Shown here piece after piece: positions 8,765 to 16,931 of a DNA stretch of 64,000 bases (position 1 is the stretch's first letter; each line of letters begins with the position of its first letter). A program made the position numbers and the translations under genes. This stretch comes from Rhodanobacter glycinis (GTDB lineage: Bacteria; Pseudomonadota; Gammaproteobacteria; Xanthomonadales; Rhodanobacteraceae): positions 62,001-126,000 of the forward strand of contig NZ_RCZB01000005.1 in NCBI RefSeq assembly GCF_006438785.1, read 5' to 3'. Under the pieces are notes generated by a model, which worked only from the letters and a program-made list of their open reading frames with translations, was not told the DNA's origin and did no database searches.

Positions 8765-9805
8765 TCACAGCTGCCCAATCACCAACTGCACCAGCAGACT
8801 GCTCACCGCCACCGCGATCCATACGCCCAGCCCCAGCAGGATCGGTCGCGCGCCGCTGGCGGCCATCTTGCGCAGGTTGGCGGACAGGCCGATCGCGGTA
8901 AGCGCCACGATGATCAGAAACTCGGCCAGCGTATGGATGGCCGGCTGGATCGCAACTGGAATCAGGCCGGCGGTGCGGATCGCCGAGGCGACCAGGAACC
9001 ACAGGATGAACCACGGGAAGATGCTGGCGAGGCTGAAGTGGCCGACGCTACCTTCGAGTGCGTGCTTGCGCTTCTCGCGCGCGGCGACGACGAAGGCGAG
9101 TACCAGGCAGACCGGGATGATCAGGGTGGCGCGGGTCAGCTTGACGATGGTGGCGTAGTCGCCGGCGGTCTTGCTGAAGCTGTAGCCGGCGGCGACCACC
9201 GACGAGGTGTCGTTGATCGCGGTGCCGGCCCACAGGCCGAAACCCAGATCGGACAGATGCATCAGGTGGCCAAGCAACGGGAACAGCAACACGGCGACCA
9301 GGTTGAACAGGAAGATGGTGGAGATCGCGAACGCGGTGTCGTGGTCGTCGGGGCGGATGATCGGGGTCACCGCGGCGATTGCCGAGCCGCCGCAGATCGC
9401 AGTGCCCACGCCGATCAGAATCTTCAGCTTGTCGTGCACGCCGAGCCAGCGACCGAGCAGCCACGCGGCGAGGAAGGCCACAGTCATCGTCACCAGGGTC
9501 ACCGACAACGACTCAAGGCCGGTCTTGGCGACCTGGCTCAGGCTGAGTCCAAAGCCCAGCGCGATGATCGACCACTGCAGCACCTTCTTGCCGGCAAACG
9601 CGATGCCCGGCGTGTAGCGGTCGCCCGGCGACAGCAGGTTGCGCACCGCGATGCCAAGCACGATGCCGATCACCGGCCCGCCGATCAGCGGTGCCCAGCG
9701 GCCCAGCAGCAGGGCCAGCAGGCCGATGCCTACCGCCAGCAGCAGGCCGGGTGCGCGCATGCGCAACGTGGGGTGGACAAGGGTGGCGATGGACGACGTG
9801 GTCAT
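8765..9805 (-). CDS. yeiH: YeiH/UPF0324 family putative sulfate exporter
   Basis: A 346-residue polytopic inner-membrane protein with about ten predicted helices. The family motifs are visible: GVGTAICGGSAIAA near residue 138 and WAGTAINDTSSVVAAG near 195. The Pfam family (Cons_hypoth698) includes proteins proposed to export sulfate, sulfite or other anions; direct proof is thin. Start ATG 9805 has GGAG 8 nt before it. It is divergent from the LysR gene at 9906, an arrangement also seen for yeiH and yeiE in E. coli. This supports regulation of the exporter by that LysR protein. Confidence 0.88.
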   Translation of the reverse strand: MTTSSIATLVHPTLRMRAPGLLLAVGIGLLALLLGRWAPLIGGPVIGIVLGIAVRNLLSPGDRYTPGIAFAGKKVLQWSIIALGFGLSLSQVAKTGLESLSVTLVTMTVAFLAAWLLGRWLGVHDKLKILIGVGTAICGGSAIAAVTPIIRPDDHDTAFAISTIFLFNLVAVLLFPLLGHLMHLSDLGFGLWAGTAINDTSSVVAAGYSFSKTAGDYATIVKLTRATLIIPVCLVLAFVVAAREKRKHALEGSVGHFSLASIFPWFILWFLVASAIRTAGLIPVAIQPAIHTLAEFLIIVALTAIGLSANLRKMAASGARPILLGLGVWIAVAVSSLLVQLVIGQL

Positions 9806-9849
9806 GCATGGGCTCCGGCAATGCCGCCATTGTCCGCTCGCGCATCAAT

Positions 9850-9900
9850 CAGTATAACTTGGAATATATGATTGGATGTATAAGTCATGCTGATAAGATC
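9850..9900. promoter_or_regulatory. AT-rich divergent promoter region between yeiH and the LysR gene
   Basis: This short AT-rich island in a GC-rich genome lies between divergent starts. It contains ACTT and AAGT arms 21 nt apart, with TATAACTT on the left and TATAAGT on the right. LysR proteins typically bind such interrupted dyads in the shared intergenic region. The assignment rests on position and composition. Confidence 0.45.
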
Positions 9901-9905
9901 GGCTG

Positions 9906-10817
9906 ATGATCAATATCAGTCCGCGCCAGCTCGAAGTGTTCGTAGAGATTGCGCTGCACGGCAGCGTGCGTGCTGCCGCCGAGCGCCTGCACCTGACCCA
10001 GCCCGCGGCCAGCATGGCGCTGGCGGAGATGGAGCGGCAGCTCGACGCACCGGTGTTCGCGCGCGAACGTGGCCGCCTGCGACTGAACGCGCGCGGCCGC
10101 GAGCTGCTGCCGCTGGCGCAGGAGTTGTTGGAGCGGCACGCTGAATTCGGCCGCCGCGGCCGCGAAGACGGTGCGGCGTTGAGCGGAGAGTTGCGCATCG
10201 GCGCCAGCAATACGGTGGGCAATTACCGCGTTGGTGAATTGCTGGGAACGTTCGTGCGCGCGCATCCGCAGGTGGCGATCCGTCTGCGCGTGGCGAATAC
10301 CGAAACGATCACCGCGGGCATGCTCGATCACAGCCTCGACATCGGCTGCGTCGAAGGCCCGGTGGCGCATCCGTTGCTGGAAGTGCGGCCGTGGCGCGAT
10401 GACCTGCTGGTGGTGTGCGCGCCGCCGGAGCATCCGTTGGCGCGCAAGCGCGGCCTGAAGCCGGCCGATTTCGCTGGCGCGCGCTGGGTACTGCGCGAAC
10501 CCGGCTCGGCCACGCGCGCCACCAGCGAGCGCGTGCTGGCGCAGCTTCCACCCGGCGAAACCGTGCTGGAACTCGACCAGATCGAGGCCATCAAGCAGGC
10601 CGTGGTGGCCGGGCTGGGCATCGCCTGCCTGCCTGTGGTGGCGGTCACCGACGCACTGGCGACGGGGCGGCTGAAGGCGCTGAAGACGCCGTTCCTCGAC
10701 CTGCAGCGCAAGCTTTCGCTGCTGCTGCATCGGCAGAAGTATCGCGGCGCATTGCTGGATGCGTTTCTGGATGGCACCGATCTCGACGGCACCGCGCCGC
10801 GCGGCCGTCGTCGTTGA
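9906..10817 (+). CDS. LysR-family transcriptional regulator, YeiE-like
   Basis: A 303-residue regulator. The N-terminal winged helix-turn-helix (residues 5-63) includes LTQPAASMALAEMERQLDAPVFAR. A LysR substrate-binding domain follows (about 90-295) with the usual GELRIGASNTVGNY entry strand. It resembles YeiE/CysB-like members that accompany YeiH exporters. It is divergent from yeiH with about 100 nt between the starts, so it probably controls that gene and itself. The ligand is unknown; sulfite or another sulfur anion would fit the partner. The ribosome binding site is weak. The gene ends 48 nt from the convergent secreted-protein gene. Confidence 0.88.
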   Translation: MINISPRQLEVFVEIALHGSVRAAAERLHLTQPAASMALAEMERQLDAPVFARERGRLRLNARGRELLPLAQELLERHAEFGRRGREDGAALSGELRIGASNTVGNYRVGELLGTFVRAHPQVAIRLRVANTETITAGMLDHSLDIGCVEGPVAHPLLEVRPWRDDLLVVCAPPEHPLARKRGLKPADFAGARWVLREPGSATRATSERVLAQLPPGETVLELDQIEAIKQAVVAGLGIACLPVVAVTDALATGRLKALKTPFLDLQRKLSLLLHRQKYRGALLDAFLDGTDLDGTAPRGRRR

Positions 10818-10865
10818 GCCGGCCTCACCATGCAGCAGGTCAATCCACGACCTGCCGCGATGCAG

Positions 10866-11669
10866 CTATTGTTTCATCGCCACGAACGACATGGTGGTGC
10901 CGTGCAGCTTGTCGTCGATCGTGATGGTCATGCTCTGGCCATCCGGCGCGACGGTCATCTTGGCGACGCTGATTACCTTGCCGTCGCGCTTGTCGGTTTC
11001 CTGGATGGCGTGGGTGCCGAGTTTTTTCAGCGAAACGCTGGTGGTGCCGGGATCGCCGCTATAGACCGATTCGCTGCCATCCATCCGGGCCGTAAACGAT
11101 TCGCCGGTGAGCGCGCTCATGTTCAAGCTGTCGCCTTCGACCTTGTAGGTGCGCGTCAGGGCATTGTCCGAGACGTTGCCGTAACCCGATGTGCGCCAGG
11201 AGCCGGATATCGCGTGTGAGCCAGCAGGTCCCTTGGCCACGCGCGTCATGGTTCCTTTTCCGGTGACCGGCTCGGGGTTGTTGGTGTTGCTGTCGGTGAA
11301 CTCGAACGCGGCGGTCTTGCCATCGTCGGCCACCGTGGTGGTCGAGTCGGAGACGACCTTGCCGGCCTTCTTTTCAGTTTCCTGGATCGTGTGATCGTTG
11401 ACGACCTTCACCGCCATCATGTCGAAATACGGGTTGCCGCTGACTGGCTGGTCGGTGCCGTCGGCCTTGACGTTGATCGCCGGAACGCAGGTCGTGCACT
11501 GGAACATGCCGTTGTGCAGCAGCAGGACCGTGGGTTTGTCCGGCATCTTCAGCTTGTTCAGGTCGATCTTCCAGGTACCGTCGAAGGCACTCTGGGCCAT
11601 GGCGAGCGTGGGTATCAGGCATACCCCCAGCAAGCCCGTCAGCAGTCCGGCAAAAAGTGATTTTTTCAT
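10866..11669 (-). CDS. Secreted protein with two repeated lipocalin-like domains
   Basis: A 267-residue exported protein. The signal peptide (MKK start, cleavage after AMAQ near residue 26) precedes two similar beta-rich halves. The first has FDGTWKIDLN and later HTIQETEKKAGKVVSD; the second has ISGSWRTSGYG and later HAIQETDKRDGKVISV. This indicates an internal duplication. A CTTC motif in the first half could be a disulfide or metal site. Function is unknown; the repeat resembles small secreted beta-barrel proteins. Start 11669 is backed by GGGGAG 7 nt upstream; a longer frame is unlikely. It lies 192 nt downstream of ptsI on the same strand but probably has its own promoter. Confidence 0.75.
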   Translation of the reverse strand: MKKSLFAGLLTGLLGVCLIPTLAMAQSAFDGTWKIDLNKLKMPDKPTVLLLHNGMFQCTTCVPAINVKADGTDQPVSGNPYFDMMAVKVVNDHTIQETEKKAGKVVSDSTTTVADDGKTAAFEFTDSNTNNPEPVTGKGTMTRVAKGPAGSHAISGSWRTSGYGNVSDNALTRTYKVEGDSLNMSALTGESFTARMDGSESVYSGDPGTTSVSLKKLGTHAIQETDKRDGKVISVAKMTVAPDGQSMTITIDDKLHGTTMSFVAMKQ

Positions 11670-11861
11670 GGTGACACTCCCCATAGTTCGATGAGATATA
11701 CGGAGTTGTCGTGCTGAAGTTCCGGGCGGCTGAAGAACGCGCACGCGTTTGTTGTCCCCTGGCCGGCGACTGTGCACCGGCCGATGTAAAGCACGCCGAA
11801 ACAATTTGTGACGAATCGCGGATGACCGGGACACGACCGGCCATGGGGGCAGGCGAAAGCC

Positions 11862-13604
11862 TCAGTGCGGCGGCGCGCCCACGATTTCGTTCAATAGCGC
11901 TTCGGCCTGTTCACGCGTATGTGCGCGCAGCAACTGTGCGGCGTGACGGCGCAGATGGGCGTAATCCAGGGCGGCGAGCCGGTCGCGAACCTGCAGGATC
12001 TGGGCGGGATGCATGCTGAATTCGTTGAGGCCAAGCACCAGCAGCAGTGCGGTGAAGTTAACGTCGCCGGCGATCTCGCCGCACAGGCTCACCGGCTTCT
12101 TCGCACGACGGCCGGCGCTGATCACGTGCGACAGCAGACGCAGCAGCGCCGGTTGCAGCGGGTTGTAGATGTTTTCCAGCGCGTCGTTGCCGCGGTCGGC
12201 CGCGAGTACGTACTGCGCCAGGTCGTTGGTGCCGATCGCCAGGAAGTCGGCGTGTTCGAGCAGTGCGCGCACGTTGATCGCCGCGGCGGGTACTTCGATC
12301 ATCGCGCCCAAGGGCAGCTTTTCGGGCAGGTCGATGTTCTCGCGCTTCAGATCCTGCCGCGCCAGCTTGAACAGCGTGCGCACCGCGATCAGTTCGTCCG
12401 GCTGCGTCACCATCGGCACCAGCACGCGCATCGGGCCGTAGCAGGCGGCACGCAGGATCGCGCGGATCTGGGTGGTGAACACTGCCGGGTAGCGCAGCGA
12501 CAGGCGCACGCCGCGCACGCCGAGCGCGGGGTTGTCCTCGCCGCGCACCACCAGGCCGGCGGCGTCGGCCTTGTCCGCACCCAGGTCCAGTGTGCGGATG
12601 GTCACCGGCAGGCCGCCCATGCCCATCACCAGGTCGCGGTAGGCGATGAACTGCTCGTCTTCGGACGGCAGCCCCTTGTGCTTGAGGAACAGGAACTCGG
12701 TGCGATAAAGGCCCACGCCATCGGCGCCGCGTGCGCGTGCCATCGCCACGTCGGCCGGCGTCTCTGCATTGGCAAGCAGGCCGATGTCGACGCCATCGCG
12801 GGTGCGCGTGGGTGCATTGGCCAGCTTGGCCAGACGGCGGCCTTCGATCACCGCCTCGCGTTGCCAGGCGCGGTAGCGCGAGAGGTCCTGCGCGGTGGGG
12901 TGCACCACCGCTTCGCCGCGCTCGGCGTCGAGCAGGATCAGGTCGTCGTCGTGGATGTTCGATAGCGCGTCGCGGGTGCCGACCAGCATCGGCAGGCCGA
13001 GGCTGCGCGCAAGGATCGCACTGTGCGAATACGCGCTGCCGGAACTGGCGACCACGCCGAGCAGGCCGTTGCCGGCCAACTGCGCCATGTCGGCCGGCGC
13101 GATGGTGTCGGCGATCAGGATCTCGCCCACGCGCGCGGCCAGCTTGCGTTCTTCCGGGCTGGTCTGCCGCTGCAGCGCGGAGATCACCCGGTTGATCACC
13201 TGCTCGACGTCTTCCTTGCGGCTGCGCAGATAGGGATCGTCCATCGCCTCGAACACGGCCGAGAGCCGATCGCGCTGTTTCTTCAGTGCCGCGCCGGGAC
13301 GGTAGTGGCCGATCCGCACCAGATCGTCGAGGCCACGCAGCAGCTCGGCGTCATCCAGCAGCAGGCTGTGCGCGTCGATGAACTCGTTGACCTCGCGTGC
13401 CAGCGCCCCATGCAGCTTGCCGCGCAGCTCGCGCAGTTCCTGCCGTGCCGTGTCCAGCGCGCGGTGCAGCAGTTCGAGCTGCTCCTCGATCTCGTTCTCG
13501 GCCAGCGGCCGGGTATCGACGCTGTAACGGCTCGGCTGCACCAGCCGGGCGCGACCGAGCGCCATGCCGTGGGCCGCGATGGTGCCGTTGAGCAGGTGCC
13601 TCAT
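11862..13604 (-). CDS. ptsI: Phosphoenolpyruvate-protein phosphotransferase (PTS enzyme I)
   Basis: Enzyme I takes phosphate from PEP and passes it to HPr. The 580-residue protein has the N-terminal HPr-binding helices, the phospho-His segment GSAYSHSAILARSLGLP (His194), the PEP-binding domain with GVGLYRTEFLF and IEVPAAA, and the catalytic Cys in VSLCGEIAGD. Length matches classical EI with no GAF or HPr fusion. The start has AGGGAG 7 nt upstream. It is the last gene of the hprK-rapZ-EIIA-HPr-EI group. No EIIB or EIIC genes are present, so the chain most likely serves regulation rather than sugar uptake, as proposed for xanthomonads and other proteobacteria. Confidence 0.95.
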   Translation of the reverse strand: MRHLLNGTIAAHGMALGRARLVQPSRYSVDTRPLAENEIEEQLELLHRALDTARQELRELRGKLHGALAREVNEFIDAHSLLLDDAELLRGLDDLVRIGHYRPGAALKKQRDRLSAVFEAMDDPYLRSRKEDVEQVINRVISALQRQTSPEERKLAARVGEILIADTIAPADMAQLAGNGLLGVVASSGSAYSHSAILARSLGLPMLVGTRDALSNIHDDDLILLDAERGEAVVHPTAQDLSRYRAWQREAVIEGRRLAKLANAPTRTRDGVDIGLLANAETPADVAMARARGADGVGLYRTEFLFLKHKGLPSEDEQFIAYRDLVMGMGGLPVTIRTLDLGADKADAAGLVVRGEDNPALGVRGVRLSLRYPAVFTTQIRAILRAACYGPMRVLVPMVTQPDELIAVRTLFKLARQDLKRENIDLPEKLPLGAMIEVPAAAINVRALLEHADFLAIGTNDLAQYVLAADRGNDALENIYNPLQPALLRLLSHVISAGRRAKKPVSLCGEIAGDVNFTALLLVLGLNEFSMHPAQILQVRDRLAALDYAHLRRHAAQLLRAHTREQAEALLNEIVGAPPH

Positions 13605-13728
13605 GCATGGCTCCCTGCGGAATCGGGAATGGGTGAAAGCAGGGCGCGTACGGACGGGTAATTCACCGTCGGCTTAATGCTGCCGGCTTTGTCGATTGCC
13701 GACTCCCGATTTTCGATTTCCATGAAAA

Positions 13729-13998
13729 TCATGCTCCCTCGTCGAATTTTCGCTCGAACAGTGCGGCCACTGCGGTCAGCGCGGCTTGCTCGTCCGGACC
13801 CTCGGCGCGGATGGTCAGCGTGCTGCCGAGGCCGGCGGCCAGCATCATCACGCCCATGATGCTTTGCGCGTTGATCTCGCGGCCCTTGCTGATCAACCAC
13901 ACGGTGGCTTTGAAACCCTGCACCAGTTGCACCAGTTTGGCCGAGGCGCGGGCGTGCAGGCCGAGCCGGTTGGTGATGACGATGTCTTGCTCAAGCAT
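13729..13998 (-). CDS. ptsH: Phosphocarrier protein HPr
   Basis: An 89-residue HPr with both regulatory sites in canonical positions: His15 in GLHARAS (phosphorylated by EI) and Ser46 in INAQSIMGV (phosphorylated by HprK). Having both sites together with hprK nearby shows the double input typical of regulatory PTS in proteobacteria. The start at 13998 is preceded by GGGGAA and overlaps the end of the EIIA gene by 8 nt, consistent with translational coupling. The extra upstream codons are rejected because the start chosen gives the exact family N-terminus. About 125 nt separates it from ptsI. Confidence 0.95.
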   Translation of the reverse strand: MLEQDIVITNRLGLHARASAKLVQLVQGFKATVWLISKGREINAQSIMGVMMLAAGLGSTLTIRAEGPDEQAALTAVAALFERKFDEGA

Positions 13999-14383
13999 GG
14001 TCGATGAAGATTCCCCCGCGGCCACCGCTGGCTGCTATCTGGGCCAGTTCATCCAGTGGTTTTTCCGCATAGTTGAGTACGCGCAGCAGCATCGGCAGGT
14101 TGAGACCGGAGACGCAGCGAAGATGGATGCCCAGCGCGCTGAGTGACAGCCCGATGTTGCACGGCGTGGCGCCGTAAAGATCGGCCAGTATCAGCACGCC
14201 GTCGCCTTGGTCGAGTTCGCGCGCGTGATGCGCGGTGAGCGTGCGCATCACGTCCGGGTCAGCTTCGGGTGGCACTTCGACCGCCGCCACCCGCAACGGC
14301 AATTTCGGCATCACGTGATGCGCGGCGGAGATCAGCGCCTTGCCGACCGCCTCGTGGGTCATCAGCAGCACACCGACGCTCAT
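13991..14383 (-). CDS. PTS EIIA component, mannose family
   Basis: A 130-residue EIIA of the Man family. The phosphorylated histidine is His10 in LLMTHEAVGKAL, and the downstream LADLYGATPCNIG fits the domain. Man-family EIIA normally passes phosphate to EIIB. With no EIIB/C here it is probably a regulatory endpoint, as in other proteobacterial hprK clusters. The gene starts 40 nt after rapZ and runs into ptsH. Confidence 0.92.
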   Translation of the reverse strand: MSVGVLLMTHEAVGKALISAAHHVMPKLPLRVAAVEVPPEADPDVMRTLTAHHARELDQGDGVLILADLYGATPCNIGLSLSALGIHLRCVSGLNLPMLLRVLNYAEKPLDELAQIAASGGRGGIFIDHA

Positions 14384-14423
14384 GTGCGGCGGCCTGTGGT
14401 GAAGCTATGCATCGGCATGCTCA

Positions 14424-15332
14424 TCATTCGAGCTCGCGGTGGAAGGTGAGTACGCCTTCGCGACGATCGCGATAGTACGCGGCGAGCTTCTCGACCAGGT
14501 AGACCGAACGATGCCGCCCGCCGGTGCAGCCGACCGAGATCGTCACGTAGCTGCGATCGTCCTGTTCGAAACGCGGCAGCCAGGCATCCAGCCAGCGCAC
14601 GGTGTCGGTGAAGTATTCGCCGACCAGCGGCTCGGCGTCGAGGAACTCGCGCACCGCGGTGTCCTTGCCCGACAGCGGCCGCAGATGCGCCTGCCAGTGT
14701 GGATTGGGCAGGCAGCGCGCGTCGAACACGAAGTCCGCATCCAGCGGCAGCCCGCGGCGGAACGCAAACGACTGGAACATCAGGGTAAGCCCTTCGGTGG
14801 CCTGCGCGTAACCGGTGGCGACCAGGCGTCGAAGCTGGTGCACGTTGAGCTCGCTGGAGTCGATCACCTTCTCGGCGATCGCCATCAGCGGACGCAGCAA
14901 CCGGCGCTCCTCGACGATCGCGTCGGCCAGCGACACGCCACGGATGGCCAGCGGGTGACGGCGGCGCGTTTCCGAATAGCGCTTGATCAGCACTTCGTCG
15001 CGGCAATCCAGAAAAATCAGATGCACCTGCACACCGGCCGCGGCCAGCTCCGACAGCACGGTCGGCATGTGCGTGAAATCGGCACCGCGGTTGCGCACGT
15101 CCACCCCAACCGCGATGCGTCGTGGCCGGCCGCGGCGGTCGCCGCTGGTGGCCGCATCGACCAGTTGCGGCAGCAACGCGGAGGGCAGGTTGTCGACGCA
15201 GTAGAACTCCAGGTCTTCCAGCGCACGCAGCGCCACCGTCTTGCCGCCGCCGGACATGCCGGTGAGCACGATCAGGTGGATCTCGTGCGGATCGACCAGC
15301 GAATTGATCTGGGAGTTGCTGTTGTCGCTCAT
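14424..15332 (-). CDS. rapZ: RNase adapter protein RapZ
   Basis: RapZ (formerly YhbJ) binds GlcN6P and guides RNase E to the sRNA GlmZ in enterobacteria, thereby setting GlmS level. The 302-residue protein has Walker A GMSGGGKT near residue 25, Walker B-like LIFLDCRDEVL near 100, and the C-terminal SVGCTGGRHRSVYL motif of the binding domain. It is encoded 4 nt downstream of hprK, the order usual outside Enterobacteriaceae. No GlmZ-like sRNA was recognised in the window, so its partner here is unknown. Confidence 0.95.
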   Translation of the reverse strand: MSDNSNSQINSLVDPHEIHLIVLTGMSGGGKTVALRALEDLEFYCVDNLPSALLPQLVDAATSGDRRGRPRRIAVGVDVRNRGADFTHMPTVLSELAAAGVQVHLIFLDCRDEVLIKRYSETRRRHPLAIRGVSLADAIVEERRLLRPLMAIAEKVIDSSELNVHQLRRLVATGYAQATEGLTLMFQSFAFRRGLPLDADFVFDARCLPNPHWQAHLRPLSGKDTAVREFLDAEPLVGEYFTDTVRWLDAWLPRFEQDDRSYVTISVGCTGGRHRSVYLVEKLAAYYRDRREGVLTFHRELE

Positions 15333-15336
15333 GCAT

Positions 15337-16302
15337 TCACCATGGAGGCAGCCGGCGCAACTGGTGCGCCTGGCGATCTATGAAAGTCTGCGCCGGATCG
15401 ATGCCCTTGCTCTTGAGTGCATGACTGCGCACCGCCGCCTCGACCAGCACCGACAGGTTGCGCCCCGAAGCCACCGGAATGGTGATCATCGGCACCTGCA
15501 CGTCGAAGATCTCGCGATGGCCGATGTCGCCGGTGAGGCGGGTCAATGCGTCGCTGCTGTTCTCAGGAAAGCCGTCGCCGTCGCGCATCGGTTTGAGGTG
15601 GATCACCAGGCGCAGGTATTTGGATGTCTTGACCGACATGTGGCCAAACATCTCGCGCACGTTGAGCACGCCCAGTCCGCGCACTTCGAGCAGGTCCTGC
15701 AGCAGCTCGGGACAGCTGCCGTCGATCACGTCCGGGGCGATCAGGGTGAACTCGGTGGCGTCGTCGGCGACCAGTCGGTGGCCGCGGCTGATCAGTTCCA
15801 GCGCCAGTTCGCTCTTGCCGGAACCGGCCTCGCCGGTGATCAGCACGCCGATCGAGAACACTTCCAGAAACACGCCATGCAGGGTGGTCTTGGCCGCCAG
15901 CGTGCGCGCCAGATGGTATTGCAGGTAGGTCAGCAGCTCGTGGCCGCGCTTGGGGCTGGTCCACAGCGGTGTGTTGGTTTCCTCGGCGACCTCGCGCAGG
16001 TCGGCAGGCACTGCCTGATCCTTGGTCACGATCAGCGCTACCGGCTGATAGGCGGCGACCTTGTGCATCACCTCCCAGCGCTGGCGCGAGTCCAGTCCGT
16101 CGAGGAAATTCAGCTCTTCCGAACCGATGATCTGGATCTTGTTCGGGTAGATGACGTTGAGGTAGCCAATCAGCGATGGCCGGCGCGCCTGCGCCGCGCC
16201 CGGTTCGAGCACGCGCGATTCGCCGCGCATGCCGGATACCCAGCGCAAGGCCATGCGTTCGTGGACGCCATCGTAGAGTTGTCGTGCGCTGATCCGGTCC
16301 AA
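15337..16302 (-). CDS. hprK: HPr kinase/phosphorylase
   Basis: A bifunctional enzyme that phosphorylates HPr at Ser46 and removes the phosphate. The 321-residue protein has the N-terminal domain, the P-loop GEAGSGKSE (residues 157-165) and the HprK signature [15 protein letters not shown] (206-220). All active-site landmarks are present. It is the first gene of the PTS block after a 158-nt gap that follows hpf. In related xanthomonads ptsN usually lies in that gap; here it is missing. Confidence 0.95.
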   Translation of the reverse strand: MDRISARQLYDGVHERMALRWVSGMRGESRVLEPGAAQARRPSLIGYLNVIYPNKIQIIGSEELNFLDGLDSRQRWEVMHKVAAYQPVALIVTKDQAVPADLREVAEETNTPLWTSPKRGHELLTYLQYHLARTLAAKTTLHGVFLEVFSIGVLITGEAGSGKSELALELISRGHRLVADDATEFTLIAPDVIDGSCPELLQDLLEVRGLGVLNVREMFGHMSVKTSKYLRLVIHLKPMRDGDGFPENSSDALTRLTGDIGHREIFDVQVPMITIPVASGRNLSVLVEAAVRSHALKSKGIDPAQTFIDRQAHQLRRLPPW

Positions 16303-16389
16303 GCGAAGATCCTTTGCGCCGCATGGGGAGCCCGGTGGGCAGCTGCGGCGGCACGACCATTGTGCCAGCTTGGGGAACTACGCGTTCTT

Positions 16390-16453
16390 GCAACGGAAGC
16401 GGGTCGCCCAGGGCGGCCCTGGCAACGGAAGCGGCCCGCCAAGGGCGGGCCGC
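16390..16453. repeat. Two-copy tandem repeat with hairpins between hpf and hprK
   Basis: A unit of period 32 occurs twice, at 16390 and 16422. The first 24 bases (starting GCAACGGAAGCGG) match at 21 positions. Each copy can fold. The second holds a perfect 10-bp stem, GCGGCCCGCC and GGCGGGCCGC with a 3-nt loop, directly downstream of the hpf stop on the minus strand. It may act as a terminator or attenuator for hpf, although no T-run follows. Confidence 0.55.
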
Positions 16454-16460
16454 AGGAGGA

Positions 16461-16784
16461 TCAGCCGTACTGGCGCGCTTCGCGCGCCTCCTGTTGATGC
16501 TTGTCGCTGACTTTTTCGCGATGCTTGCGCAACTGGTTGACCAGCTTGTCGAACAGCACATCGATCGAGGCATACATGTCGGCCTCGGTGGCCTCGGCAT
16601 GCAGGGTGGCGCCGATCACGCCCAACGTGCCTTCGGCGCGTTGCCGGAGCTTGTCGACCGACAGCACGATCGCAAGGCTGATCAGTTTTTCGTCGAGGCG
16701 GGTGAGGCGGTCGAGCTTGGCGGTGGCGTGGTCGCGCAGGGCCGGGGTGACTTCAATCTGCTGGCCGCTGAGTTGGAATTGCAT
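16461..16784 (-). CDS. hpf: Ribosome hibernation promoting factor, short form
   Basis: A 107-residue HPF/RaiA-type protein that binds the 30S decoding centre in stationary phase and promotes inactive 100S ribosomes. The N-terminal MQFQLSGQQIEVTPALRD, the DKL..R segment and the conserved DMYASIDVLFDKLVNQL helix near residue 70-90 identify the family. It has no C-terminal dimerisation extension, so it is the short form. Start 16784 has GAGGAGG 6 nt upstream. It lies directly downstream of rpoN, the position that gave the family its old name (sigma-54 modulation protein). Confidence 0.93.
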   Translation of the reverse strand: MQFQLSGQQIEVTPALRDHATAKLDRLTRLDEKLISLAIVLSVDKLRQRAEGTLGVIGATLHAEATEADMYASIDVLFDKLVNQLRKHREKVSDKHQQEAREARQYG

Positions 16785-16931
16785 AGGGCGCCTCCTCTGG
16801 TGGTGCAGTGCCGCTTTTCGCGGCGGGTGGACGTGCCGTGGCCGGAGCGGCGGCACATCGTCAATCAGTCTGCTACAGGTATGGGAACACTTTTGCGAGA
16901 ACCAAGTTCCCGTGTCCGTTTCCGTGATCGC

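Noticed and set aside
13991..14025. Upstream start for HPr giving nine extra residues.
   Set aside because: The ATG at 13998 places His15 and Ser46 at the canonical positions and keeps the usual N-terminus.
16860..16931. Possible sigma-54 promoter in the rpoN-hpf gap, which would suggest autoregulation.
   Set aside because: No GG-N10-GC spacing could be found on either strand.
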